From Verrucomicrobiota bacterium (GTDB lineage Bacteria > Verrucomicrobiota > Verrucomicrobiia > Opitutales > Opitutaceae), in contig JAUWBD010000032.1 in NCBI GenBank assembly GCA_030605125.1, forward strand, positions 1 through 33,591: 33,591 nt of DNA. Reading direction: 5' to 3'. Position 1 is the first letter of the stretch. Each line of letters starts with the position of its first letter. The translations under genes were made by a program, and so were the position numbers. The notes under the pieces were generated by a model. That model saw only the letters and a list, made by a program, of their open reading frames with translations, ran no database searches and had not been told where the DNA came from. Below are positions 7,990-17,492 of this stretch, in pieces.

Positions 7990-8955
7990 ATGCACTTACC
8001 CCCTGTCTCGCCGGTCTCGCGTCGCGAAGCGTTGAAGTTGACCGGAGCCGTGGTGGCCGTGGCCGGTCTGGCGTTGGGAGCAGCCTCTTCGCTTCTGGCC
8101 GCAAGCCTGTCCGGCGCGCAGCCGGGGTTTTATCGGTTTCGCGTCGGCGCGATCGAGGCGATCGCGCTGCTCGACGGCGGCTCGAGCCGGCCCGTCGGGC
8201 AATCGCCGTTTGGGGTGGGGGAGGGGACGGAGGCCCTGGCCGCCGTGCTCGATGCGGCGCTGCTGCCGACCGATCGCGTGAGCACGTCGATCAACGCCCT
8301 CTTGCTCCGCGTCGGCGGGCAACTCGTCCTCATCGACGGCGGCGGCGGCCGGCTCCTCGGCAACTCGGGCGGGCGCATGGCCGCGGCGCTGGAGGCCGTC
8401 GGCGTGAGCCCGGAGCAAATCGGCGCCATCGTGCTCACGCATGCGCACCGCGACCACTTCGGAGGACTGGTGAACGCCGAGGGCGGGGCGGCCTTTCCGC
8501 AGGCGGAGCTGTTTGTGGGGCGGCGCGAGCACGCGTTTTGGGCGGCCTCGACGGCCGACTCCGCCGCGAGCGTGAAATCCTTTTTTAAGGCCTACGAAAA
8601 GCGCACCCACCTCGTCGCCGGCGGTGATCGCATCCTTGAGGGGCTGGAGCTGCTCGACACACCGGGGCACACGCCGGGCCACCTGGCCGTGATTGTCGCC
8701 GAGGGCGACCAGCAGTTGCTCCACCTGGCCGATGTGGCCCATCACCACGTGATCTCCTTCGCGCACCCGGAGTGGCGCGTCGCCTTCGATGCCGACCACG
8801 CCCTCGCGGCCGACACCCGGCGCAAGCTTCTCGATCGCGCCGCCGTCGAGCGTCTCCGCCTCTACGGCACGCATCTGCCGTTTCCCGCGCTTGGCCGCGT
8901 GCGGCCCAAGGGCGGCGCCTTCGAGTTCGTGCCGGAGCCCTTTGTCGCGGTGTAG
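7990..8955 (+). CDS. Exported MBL-fold metallo-hydrolase with Tat-type signal
   Basis: A 321-residue metallo-beta-lactamase-fold hydrolase. The N-terminus has a twin-arginine signature (VSRREALKL) before a hydrophobic segment (TGAVVAVAGLALGA), so export by the Tat route with metal already loaded is likely. The metal motif HAHRDH is at residues 151-156, with DTPGHTPGHL and the later ADVAHHH supplying further ligands. The ATG at 7990 is used because it gives a clean signal peptide; a longer frame would overlap the ATPase gene. The substrate is unknown; many relatives are lactonases or quorum-quenching-like hydrolases, but nothing here proves that. Confidence 0.87.
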   Translation: MHLPPVSPVSRREALKLTGAVVAVAGLALGAASSLLAASLSGAQPGFYRFRVGAIEAIALLDGGSSRPVGQSPFGVGEGTEALAAVLDAALLPTDRVSTSINALLLRVGGQLVLIDGGGGRLLGNSGGRMAAALEAVGVSPEQIGAIVLTHAHRDHFGGLVNAEGGAAFPQAELFVGRREHAFWAASTADSAASVKSFFKAYEKRTHLVAGGDRILEGLELLDTPGHTPGHLAVIVAEGDQQLLHLADVAHHHVISFAHPEWRVAFDADHALAADTRRKLLDRAAVERLRLYGTHLPFPALGRVRPKGGAFEFVPEPFVAV

Positions 8956-9032
8956 CCGGTGTTGCATAGCCCGCCGCGCGCAGCGGGCGGAGGCGCTTTC
9001 GCCGCGAGCTGGCGGAAACAGATCCGGAGACG

Positions 9033-9050
9033 AAAAACGCCGGCGTTTTT
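9033..9050. repeat. Perfect 18-bp palindrome upstream of the FAD oxidoreductase gene
   Basis: AAAAACGCCGGCGTTTTT is a perfect palindrome ending 59 bases before the next start codon. It could be an operator or a short bidirectional terminator after the hydrolase gene; the stem is short and the loop would be CCGG. A separate GCCCGC/GCGGGC hairpin lies near 8969. Confidence 0.5.
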
Positions 9051-9109
9051 CCGCGTTCGCGATTGCGCGCGGGGCGCCCGCGGTCACCTCTCGTTTTCCG
9101 TCCAAATTC

Positions 9110-10417
9110 ATGCGCACCGCGATCATCGGCACCGGCATCGCCGGCCTCGGCACCGCCCACTTCCTGCACCGCGCAGGCGACGACATCACGTGCTTCGGCG
9201 CCGAGGACCACCCCGGCGGCCACAGCAACACCGTCGAGGCCGCCGAGCCCGGCACGGGGCGCGCCCTGCCCATCGACACGGGCTTCATGGTCTTCAACCG
9301 GGTCACCTACCCGCTGCTCTGCCGGCTCTTCGACGAATTGCAGGTGCCGGTGAAGCGCACCGACATGAGCTTCGCGGTCAAGGACACCGACACCGGCCTC
9401 GAGTGGTGCGGCTCCTCGCTCAACCACCTCTTCGCGCAGCGCAAAAACCTCTTCAGCCCGCGCTTCATCCGGATGCTTCTCGCCGTGAATCGCTTCAACA
9501 AGGAGGCGGTGGAGGCGCTCGCGGGAGACCCGCGGATCGAGACCGAGAACCTCGCGGACTACGTGCGGCGGCGCGGCTACGGAAAGGACTTTTGGGACCT
9601 CTACCTCGTGCCGATGAGCAGCGCGGTGTGGAGCACGCCGCCCGAGCAGATGGTCTCGTTTCCCGCCGCCACGCTGCTGCGTTTTTTCCATAACCACGGA
9701 TTCCTCGGCCTGCACACGCAGCACCCCTGGTGGACGGTGGACGGCGGCTCGCGCGAATACGTGCGGCGCCTCGTCGCGCCCTTCGCCGATCGCCTCCGCC
9801 TCGGTCTCGCCGTCTCGCGTGTCGTCCGCCACGGCCCCGGCCGCGGCGTCACCGTGCTCACCGCCGACGGCGCCTCGCACGCGTTTGATCGCGTGGTGCT
9901 CGCGACCCACGGCGACCAGGCCTTGCGCCTGCTCATCAACCCCACCCGCGACGAGCAGCGCCTCCTCGGCGCCTTCAAATACCAGGCGAATGTCGCCACG
10001 CTCCACACCGACGCGAGCGTCATGCCGCGCGAGCGCCGCGCCTGGGCCAGCTGGGTGTATCAGGTTTCTCGTGACGAGCTCGGGCGCATCGTCCCCGCCA
10101 CGCACTACTGGATGAACCGCCTCCAAGGCGTGAGCGAGCGCGAGCACTACTTCGTCTCGATCAACCGCCCCGAGCAGATCGACCCCGCCAAGGTGGTGAA
10201 GCGCATCGACTACACCCACCCGCTCTTCGACCTCGCCGCGCGCGCCGCGCAGCCGGAGTTGCCCGCGCTCAACGCCGCCGCCCGCGGCACCACCGAGACC
10301 TTCTTCGCCGGCAGCTACTTCCGCTACGGTTTTCACGAGGACGCCTTCATGAGCGCCGTGCAGGTCGCGGAGACGCTGCTCGGGCGGGATCCGTGGACGC
10401 CGTCCCCGACGGCCTGA
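9110..10417 (+). CDS. NAD/FAD-dependent amine-oxidase-like oxidoreductase (COG2907 type)
   Basis: A 435-residue flavoprotein. The N-terminal dinucleotide-binding motif is MRTAIIGTGIAGLGTAHFL, followed by the acidic end of strand 2 and GGHSNTVE. IDTGFMVFN and the C-terminal FAGSYFRYGFHEDAFMSAVQVA block are typical of the COG2907 oxidoreductases, which in many bacteria sit beside a DUF1365 gene and a cyclopropane-fatty-acid-synthase-like methyltransferase; neither partner is here. The substrate is unknown. The last residues (DPWTPSPTA) are encoded by a piece of the GGACGCCGTCCCC dispersed repeat, so the C-terminus seems altered by repeat insertion. Confidence 0.87.
   Translation: MRTAIIGTGIAGLGTAHFLHRAGDDITCFGAEDHPGGHSNTVEAAEPGTGRALPIDTGFMVFNRVTYPLLCRLFDELQVPVKRTDMSFAVKDTDTGLEWCGSSLNHLFAQRKNLFSPRFIRMLLAVNRFNKEAVEALAGDPRIETENLADYVRRRGYGKDFWDLYLVPMSSAVWSTPPEQMVSFPAATLLRFFHNHGFLGLHTQHPWWTVDGGSREYVRRLVAPFADRLRLGLAVSRVVRHGPGRGVTVLTADGASHAFDRVVLATHGDQALRLLINPTRDEQRLLGAFKYQANVATLHTDASVMPRERRAWASWVYQVSRDELGRIVPATHYWMNRLQGVSEREHYFVSINRPEQIDPAKVVKRIDYTHPLFDLAARAAQPELPALNAAARGTTETFFAGSYFRYGFHEDAFMSAVQVAETLLGRDPWTPSPTA
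10395..10414. repeat. Partial copy of the GGACGCCGTCCCC repeat at a gene end
   Basis: GGACGCCGTCCCC here is shared with 1763-1775 and 14877-14889. The copy supplies the last codons of the oxidoreductase gene, whose stop codon follows within three bases. Confidence 0.55.
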
Positions 10418-10620
10418 CGGTGTTTCACGGCCGGTCGTGGCGAGGGCCGCCGCCGCGATGCCCTCACAGCGTTTTCCGCCGCTCCTCCGGCCCGCGCTTC
10501 GGGAAAACAACGGGTGAAATTCGCCCTCTGGCGACCCTCTGTGCCAGAAGGGATTAAAAACCGACTTGGATTCGCCTGCTCGGTCCTCCGAACTGGGGCT
10601 TCCTCTTCTTTTTCCCAATC

Positions 10621-11982
10621 ATGAAAATCTGCTGCATCGGAGCCGGCTACGTCGGCGGACCCACCATGGCGATGATCGCGCTCAAGGCGCCCGATATCCG
10701 CGTCACCGTGGTGGACCTCAACGAACGGCGGATCGCCGCATGGAACTCCGACGTGCTGCCGGTTTACGAACCGGGCCTCGACGAGATCGTGCGCGAGGCG
10801 CGCGGCCGGAATCTCTTTTTCTCCACCGACGTGCGCGGGGCCATCGCCGAGGCCGACATCGTCTTCGTCTCGGTCAACACGCCCACCAAAACCTACGGCG
10901 TCGGCGCCGGCCGCGCCGCCGATCTGCGCTACATCGAGTCGGTCGCGCGCACCATCGCCGAAGTCGCCACCACGCCCAAGATCATCGTCGAAAAATCCAC
11001 CATCCCCGTCCGCACCGCGACCACCATCCAGGAGATCCTCGCCGCCCACCCCGGCGCTCCGAAGTGCCAGGTGTTGTCCAACCCCGAGTTCCTCGCCGAG
11101 GGCACCGCGGTGGCCGATCTTCAAAAGCCCGACCGCGTGTTGATCGGCGGCGAGCGCACGCCCGAGGGCGAGCAGGCCATCGAGACCCTCGTCTCCGTCT
11201 ATGCCCGCTGGGTGCCGCGCGAGCGCATCATCACCACCAACCTCTGGTCCTCCGAGCTCTCCAAGCTCGTCGCCAACGCCTTCCTCGCCCAGCGCATCAG
11301 CTCCATCAACGCCATCTCCGCCCTCTGCGAGGCCACCGAGGCGGACGTGGACGAGGTCGCCAACGCCATCGGCAAGGATTCGCGCATCGGCCCGAAGTTT
11401 CTCAAGGCCTCCGTCGGTTTCGGCGGCTCCTGCTTCCAAAAAGACGTGCTCAACCTCGTCTATCTCTGCGAGCACTTCGGCCTGCCCGAGGTCGCCGCCT
11501 ACTGGGAGCAGGTCGTCAAGATGAACGACTGGCAGAAGCGCCGCTTCGCCTCGAAGATCGTCAAGACCCTCTACAACACCGTCGCCGACAAGCGCATCGC
11601 CGTCCTCGGCTTCGCCTTCAAGAAGGACACCAACGACACCCGCGAATCCGCCGCGATCAACGTCTGCCGCGATCTCCTCGCCGAGCACGCCAACGTCGTC
11701 GTTTACGACCCCAAGGTCCCGGCCGACGAGATCATGAGCGACGTCTGCGGCAAGGGCTCGGCCAATCCGCGCCTCGGTGTCGCCAAGACCGCCTACGAGG
11801 CCTGCGCCGGCGCCCACGCCATCGCCATCGTCACCGAGTGGGACGAGTTCAAGGCCCTCGACTACGAGAAGATCTACGCCGGCATGCCCAAGCCCGCCTT
11901 CCTCTTTGACGGCCGCAACATCACCGATCTCGCCAAGCTCAAGGCCATCGGCTTCCGCGCCTGCGGCATCGGCAAGGCCTGA
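10621..11982 (+). CDS. ugd: UDP-glucose 6-dehydrogenase (animal-like type)
   Basis: A 453-residue enzyme that oxidises UDP-glucose to UDP-glucuronate with NAD+, feeding surface polysaccharides. The NAD motif is [19 protein letters not shown], and the catalytic Cys271 lies in [10 protein letters not shown]. Blocks such as [54 protein letters not shown] and [15 protein letters not shown] resemble the human enzyme more than the shorter bacterial Ugd, judged from memory of the human sequence. It is transcribed alone: a 200-base gap before it and a strong terminator at 12023-12049 after it. The ATG has no Shine-Dalgarno sequence. Confidence 0.95.
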   Translation: MKICCIGAGYVGGPTMAMIALKAPDIRVTVVDLNERRIAAWNSDVLPVYEPGLDEIVREARGRNLFFSTDVRGAIAEADIVFVSVNTPTKTYGVGAGRAADLRYIESVARTIAEVATTPKIIVEKSTIPVRTATTIQEILAAHPGAPKCQVLSNPEFLAEGTAVADLQKPDRVLIGGERTPEGEQAIETLVSVYARWVPRERIITTNLWSSELSKLVANAFLAQRISSINAISALCEATEADVDEVANAIGKDSRIGPKFLKASVGFGGSCFQKDVLNLVYLCEHFGLPEVAAYWEQVVKMNDWQKRRFASKIVKTLYNTVADKRIAVLGFAFKKDTNDTRESAAINVCRDLLAEHANVVVYDPKVPADEIMSDVCGKGSANPRLGVAKTAYEACAGAHAIAIVTEWDEFKALDYEKIYAGMPKPAFLFDGRNITDLAKLKAIGFRACGIGKA

Positions 11983-12022
11983 TCCCGCCGCCGGGTATCC
12001 GGAAGACCACTACGCGCGCCTC

Positions 12023-12050
12023 AAGCCCCGCCCGACGGCGGGGCTTTTTC
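12023..12050 (+). terminator. Intrinsic terminator after ugd
   Basis: A 10-bp stem AAGCCCCGCC / GGCGGGGCTT with a CGAC loop, followed by a T run. It starts 41 bases after the ugd stop codon. Confidence 0.9.
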
Positions 12051-12102
12051 GTGCCCGCGCCTCGGGGGCGGGCCGCTTTGTTTTCACGGGTTCCGCGAAC
12101 GC

Positions 12103-12169
12103 ACGGGGCGGGAGCCCCATGCCTCCGTTTCGTCCGCACCACGCCGGAGCGACGGGGCTCCCGCCCCGT
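12103..12169. repeat. GC-rich inverted repeat (16-bp perfect arms)
   Basis: The arms ACGGGGCGGGAGCCCC (12103-12118) and GGGGCTCCCGCCCCGT (12154-12169) are perfectly complementary; inside, CTCCG and CGGAG can pair as well. It has no T run, so it looks like a REP-type element rather than a terminator. It lies in the 652-base gap between ugd and nrdB. Confidence 0.75.
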
Positions 12170-12221
12170 CGGGCTTGATAAAATGCCGCCCACCCCCATC
12201 TGCGCCCCCCGCCCGCCTCCC

Positions 12222-12257
12222 TCATTGGTCATTCGTCATTGGTTATTGGTCATTCCG
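12222..12257. repeat. Short tandem ATTGGTCATT-type repeat
   Basis: Variations of CATTGGTCATT and CATTGGTTATT are repeated several times in about 35 bases in the ugd-nrdB gap. The function is unknown. Confidence 0.6.
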
Positions 12258-12383
12258 CGCCCGACGCGGCGTCATTCCGCGCCCGCGGCGCGGCCCCCGC
12301 TTCCGCCCTTCCGCACGCAAGCCAAAATCTGCGAAAAATTTCCGGCTTTTTGCCGAGAAGCGATTTGACGGCTCGATTCTCGC

Positions 12384-12433
12384 TTTCCATCCCTTGTGGT
12401 GTTGGTCGCCCTCCACCACAACCCCTTGTGGTG
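12384..12433. promoter_or_regulatory. Candidate NrdR operator pair upstream of nrdB-nrdA
   Basis: TTGTGGTG occurs at 12394-12401 and again at 12426-12433, exactly 32 bases apart. The second is half of a 20-base palindrome, CACCACAACCCCTTGTGGTG (12414-12433). NrdR, the repressor of ribonucleotide reductase genes, is known to bind two 16-bp palindromes about 31-32 bp centre to centre. Spacing, symmetry and position about 200 bases before nrdB all fit. The left half of the first box is degenerate, and no clear -35/-10 pair was found. Confidence 0.6.
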
Positions 12434-12634
12434 AATGGCTTGTTAATAAGTTGCGACAACTCGGGATTGCTCGTGACTTCTGCCGCCGGTTTCCCAGTCC
12501 CGACACCAGATAATCTCCCTCCGTATTTTCGCTCTCCGCTTCCTTCTCGCGCCTTCCCCAAAGCCGCTTCTCCTCCCCGCCTCCCGTTTCCCTCCGCCTC
12601 CCCTCCACCACGCGCCCATCGCCCGCCCACGCCC

Positions 12635-13723
<1,089 letters not shown>

Positions 13724-13738
13724 GGGCCGCAGGCCCGC

Positions 13739-13845
13739 CCTCGTTCTCGTTCTCTTACTCGTTCTCGAATCATCCGCTTCGCCCGCGTCTCAAGCCGCGA
13801 TCCTCAAGCCGCGAGAACGAGAACGAGAAAGAGAACGAGAACGAT
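13739..13845. repeat. Hexamer-based (GTTCTC) inverted repeat between nrdB and nrdA
   Basis: The left arm (13739-13767) is built of CGTTCT steps, and the right arm (13814-13842) is its reverse complement with one mismatch over about 26 bases. Between the arms the 11-base TCAAGCCGCGA occurs twice. The RNA could form a long hairpin soon after the nrdB stop codon, possibly affecting relative NrdB and NrdA levels. After it come CTTCGCG-type short repeats and a run of eight A near 13906. Confidence 0.75.
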
Positions 13846-14044
13846 TTTCCCCCCGCCCCCCGTCCCCTTCGCGCCCTTCGGCTCGTCCTTCGCGTCTTCG
13901 CGTTAAAAAAAACACCCCGCCCCCCCACCGCGGCCCCCATCCTGCTCACGCCGCCCGCTTTCCATCCCCGCCCCCGTCAGCCCCCCAGCCCCGTCCGTCC
14001 TCCGCCAGCCTCCGCGCGCCCCAGCGCGCTTCTAGCCCAGCTCC

Positions 14045-14109
14045 TCGTCTCCTCGCCCCCTCGTCTCCTCGGCTCCACCCAATCGTCTCCTCGACCCCTC
14101 GTCTCCTCG
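14045..14109. repeat. Four copies of TCGTCTCCTCG just before nrdA
   Basis: TCGTCTCCTCG occurs exactly four times, at 14045, 14061, 14083 and 14099, with spacing 16, 22, 16. The array ends 15 bases before the nrdA ATG and occupies its leader. No Shine-Dalgarno sequence is visible. Function unknown. Confidence 0.75.
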
Positions 14110-14124
14110 ACTCTCAAAAACCAG

Positions 14125-17100
14125 ATGAATCCCGTCCTCCAACAAGACCTCGCCCTCAAGAAGGCCACCCACACCCCCCGCGACCAGAAGCCCGCCTACG
14201 CCTGGCGCGACTGCATCCCCGCCGACACCGCCCTCCTCCCCGAGATCACCCTCCTCGCCCCCCACGGCGAGACCCGCTTCGACCTCGGCGAGATCGCCGA
14301 CTCCCTCGGCCAAGCCCTCGTCAACGTCCACCTCGCCCGCGGCGAGTCCGGCAACGTCTTCTCCCCCGAGTCCAAGACCTTCGTCGGCCGCATCGTCAAG
14401 GAGGTCGCCGCCGCTCTCGCCACCGAGGCCCAGCGCAGCTCCCCCGTCCGCATCTCCCTCAACGACCTCTACCACCTCCTCGAGCGCGTCCTCGTCGAGG
14501 CCAAGGCCTACGACGTCGCCAAGAGCCTCCTCCTCAACCGCGGCCGCAAGATCGCCCACGGCGCCGGCACCGCCACCGCCGTCCGCGTCATCCGCCGCAA
14601 CAAGCAGGTCGTCCCCTACATCCCGCAAAAGGTCGAGGTCGCCGTCCGCAAGGCCTTCCTCTCCCTCCAGCAGGACTCCCGCCCTGCCGTCGCCATCACC
14701 GAGGCCGTCACCACCCGCGTCCTCTCGTCGAAGCAGGCCTTCGTCCACATCGAGGAAGTCCAGGACATGGTCCAGGAAGAGCTCATGAAGTCCGGCCACT
14801 TCAAGGTCGCCGAAGCCTACATCCTCTACCGCGCCGCCCGCAACGAGGCCCGCCTCGGTGATCCGTCCTCTGGAGGGACGCCGTCCCCGGCGTCCGCGTC
14901 CGCCTCCGACGATTCGTCCGCCTCCTTGGCTTCCCAGCCGTCGATGTTCATGATCAAGAAGCCCGACGGCTCCAACGAACTCTGGACCCGCGCCGACCTC
15001 CGCGCCCGCATCGCCTTCGCCTCCATCGGCCTCGAGCTCTGCCTCACCGCCGACGAGATCGAGACCGAGCTCACCCGCTCCATCTACGACCAGATCTCCC
15101 AAAAAGACCTCGATCAGACCATCGTCCTCAACTCCAAGACCCTGATCGAAAAAGACGCCGACTTCGCCCGCTTCGCCGGCCGCATCCAGCTCACCTACAT
15201 CTACGAGGAAGTCCTCGGCTGGGACATCGTCCGCGACGGCATCGCCAAGCTGAAACAGTTCCACGTCGCCGCCTTCAAGAAAGCCATCGAGCACGGCATC
15301 GCCATCAAGCGCTACAGCCCCCGCCTCCGCGAATACGATCTCGACGCGCTCGCCGCCCAGCTCGACCCCACCGCCGACCTCGAATTCGACTTCCTCGGCG
15401 TCCAGACCCTCTACGACCGCTACCTCATCATCGACAAAACCGTAAAGCCGTCGCGCCGCCTCGAGACCCCCCAGTTCTTCTGGATGCGCGTCGCCATGGG
15501 CCTCTTCCTCGACGAAAAGAAAGACCGCGAAAACAAGGCCGTCTCCCTCTACGGCCTCTACAAGAGCCGCCGCTTCTGCAGCTCCACGCCCACCCTCTTC
15601 AACTCCGGCACCCTCCACTCCCAGCTCTCCTCCTGCTACCTCTACTACGTGGACGACAGCCTCGAGGGCATCATGTATCGCGGCATCGCCGAAAACGCCC
15701 AGCTCTCCAAATGGGCCGGCGGCCTCGGCGGCTCCTGGACCGCGGTCCGTGGCACCGGCGCCTACATCGGCGGCACCAACGGCGAGTCCCAGGGCGTCAT
15801 CCCCTTCCTCAAGCTCCACAACGACCAGCTCGTCGCCGTCAACCAAGGCGGCAAACGCAAGGGCTCCGGCTGCGCCTACCTCGAGTCCTGGCACAACGAC
15901 ATCTTCGAGTTCCTCGAACTCCGCAAGAACACCGGCGACGACCGCCGCCGCACCCACGACATGAACACGGCCAACTGGATCCCCGACCTGTTCATGAAGC
16001 GCATGGAGAACCGCCAGCACTGGACCCTCTTCCGCGCCAACGAGGTCAAGGACCTCCACGAACTCTACGGCAAGAAATTCGAGGAAGCCTACCTCCGCTA
16101 CGAGCAACTCGCCGAGCAGGGCAAAATCTTCGGCCAGAAAATCGAGGCCATCGAGCTCTGGAAAAAGATGCTCTCCATGCTCTTCGAGACCGGCCACCCC
16201 TGGATCACCTTCAAGGATGCCTGCAACCTCCGCTCCCCCCAGGACCACTGCGGCGTCATTCACTCGTCCAACCTCTGCACCGAGATCACCCTCAACACCT
16301 CCAACGACGAGACCGCCGTCTGCAACCTCGGCTCCGTCATCCTCGAGACCCACCTCCGCCCCGACGGCTCCCTCGACCTCGAGAAACTCCGCGAGACCAT
16401 CCGCATCGCCGTCCGCGCCCTCGACAACGTCATCGACATCAACTTCTACCCGACCGTCGCCGCCAAGACCTCCAACCTCCGCCACCGTCCCATCGGCCTC
16501 GGCGTCATGGGCCTCGCCCACGCCCTCTACCTGAAGGGCATCCCCTTCGCCTCCCAGCCCGCCGTCGAGTTCAACGACGAGGCCATGGAAGCCATCGCCT
16601 ACTACGCCTACGAAGCCTCCGCCGACCTCGCCGCCGAACGCGGCACCTACTCCACCTACCAAGGCTCCAAGTGGTCGCGCGGCCTCCTCCCGCAAGACAC
16701 CATCGACCTCCTCGCCGAGGAGCGCGGCGTCCCCGTGGACGTTCCCCGCGGCGGCAAGATGGACTGGGCCCCCGTGCGCGCCAAGATCGAGCTCCACGGC
16801 ATGCGCAACAGCAACGTTCTCGCCATCGCCCCCACCGCCACGATCTCCAACATCACGGCCACCAGCCCCTGCATCGAGCCGCTCTACAAGAACATCTACG
16901 TCAAATCCAACCTCTCGGGCGAGTTCACCGTGCTCAACCCCTTCCTCGTGAAGGACCTCAAGCAGCGCGGCCTCTGGGACCAGCAGATGATCGACGACCT
17001 CAAGTATTTTGATGGTGAGCTGAAGGACATCGACCGCGTGCCCGAGGACCTGAAGCAGCGCTACCTCACGGCCTTCGGCATTGATCCGAAGTGGGTGGTG

Positions 17101-17439
17101 GACGCCGCCGCGCGCCGCCAGAAGTGGATCGACCAGTCCCAGAGCGTGAACCTCTGGCTCGCGACGCCCGACATGAAGAGCATGTCGCACATGTATCGCC
17201 ACGCCTGGCGTTCGGGCCTCAAGACCACCTACTACCTCCGCAGCCTCGGCGCCTCCTCAATCGAGAAGGCCAGTGTGCAGGTGAAGAAAGAGGTCCGCGG
17301 CGTCGCCGGCGACGCCGGCCGAGCCGCCGCCGCGGCCGCGACGACCGCGCCGGAAAAGAAGACCTACACCGCGGAGCAAAAGCTCGCCTGCAGCATTGAA
17401 GCGATGCGCAACGGCGGCGAATGCGAGGCCTGCCAGTAA
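14125..17439 (+). CDS. nrdA: Class I ribonucleotide reductase, large subunit NrdA (with extended ATP-cone region)
   Basis: A 1104-residue R1 protein that reduces ribonucleoside diphosphates. The long N-terminal half holds two or three ATP-cone-like regions (about residues 30-150, 155-245 and 275-370), the allosteric switches. Active-site residues are clear: Cys504 (SSCYLYY), Asn716-Cys718-Glu720 (NLCTEI), Cys733 (VCNLG), the Tyr pair in TTYYLRSLG and a C-terminal redox Cys pair (CEAC). Residues 249-258 (SGGTPSPASA) and the Ser/Ala-rich linker after them come from a dispersed intergenic repeat inserted in frame. The ATG at 14125 directly follows the repeat-rich leader. It pairs with nrdB as the Chlamydia-like class Ic enzyme. 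A strong terminator follows. Confidence 0.94.
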   Translation: MNPVLQQDLALKKATHTPRDQKPAYAWRDCIPADTALLPEITLLAPHGETRFDLGEIADSLGQALVNVHLARGESGNVFSPESKTFVGRIVKEVAAALATEAQRSSPVRISLNDLYHLLERVLVEAKAYDVAKSLLLNRGRKIAHGAGTATAVRVIRRNKQVVPYIPQKVEVAVRKAFLSLQQDSRPAVAITEAVTTRVLSSKQAFVHIEEVQDMVQEELMKSGHFKVAEAYILYRAARNEARLGDPSSGGTPSPASASASDDSSASLASQPSMFMIKKPDGSNELWTRADLRARIAFASIGLELCLTADEIETELTRSIYDQISQKDLDQTIVLNSKTLIEKDADFARFAGRIQLTYIYEEVLGWDIVRDGIAKLKQFHVAAFKKAIEHGIAIKRYSPRLREYDLDALAAQLDPTADLEFDFLGVQTLYDRYLIIDKTVKPSRRLETPQFFWMRVAMGLFLDEKKDRENKAVSLYGLYKSRRFCSSTPTLFNSGTLHSQLSSCYLYYVDDSLEGIMYRGIAENAQLSKWAGGLGGSWTAVRGTGAYIGGTNGESQGVIPFLKLHNDQLVAVNQGGKRKGSGCAYLESWHNDIFEFLELRKNTGDDRRRTHDMNTANWIPDLFMKRMENRQHWTLFRANEVKDLHELYGKKFEEAYLRYEQLAEQGKIFGQKIEAIELWKKMLSMLFETGHPWITFKDACNLRSPQDHCGVIHSSNLCTEITLNTSNDETAVCNLGSVILETHLRPDGSLDLEKLRETIRIAVRALDNVIDINFYPTVAAKTSNLRHRPIGLGVMGLAHALYLKGIPFASQPAVEFNDEAMEAIAYYAYEASADLAAERGTYSTYQGSKWSRGLLPQDTIDLLAEERGVPVDVPRGGKMDWAPVRAKIELHGMRNSNVLAIAPTATISNITATSPCIEPLYKNIYVKSNLSGEFTVLNPFLVKDLKQRGLWDQQMIDDLKYFDGELKDIDRVPEDLKQRYLTAFGIDPKWVVDAAARRQKWIDQSQSVNLWLATPDMKSMSHMYRHAWRSGLKTTYYLRSLGASSIEKASVQVKKEVRGVAGDAGRAAAAAATTAPEKKTYTAEQKLACSIEAMRNGGECEACQ
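14869..14897. repeat. 29-base dispersed repeat inserted in frame in nrdA
   Basis: These bases are identical to 1755-1783 in the rpmE2/PP2C gap. Read in the nrdA frame they give SGGTPSPAS and the start of the next codon. The insertion falls in a linker between ATP-cone regions, so the enzyme core is untouched. Confidence 0.85.
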
Positions 17440-17450
17440 AACTTAGAAAC

Positions 17451-17478
17451 AAAGCCCCGGCAAAACGCCGGGGCTTTT
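17451..17478 (+). terminator. Intrinsic terminator after nrdA
   Basis: A perfect 11-bp stem AAAGCCCCGGC / GCCGGGGCTTT with a 5-base loop, ending in T residues. It begins 12 bases after the nrdA stop codon and marks the left edge of the low-GC island. Confidence 0.92.
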
Positions 17479-17492
17479 GCTGAAAAGCTAGC

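Noticed and set aside
14032-17202. A 1056-residue minus-strand open frame opposite nrdA
   Set aside because: Asp/Gly/Val-rich composition typical of an antisense shadow; nrdA on the plus strand has all catalytic motifs.
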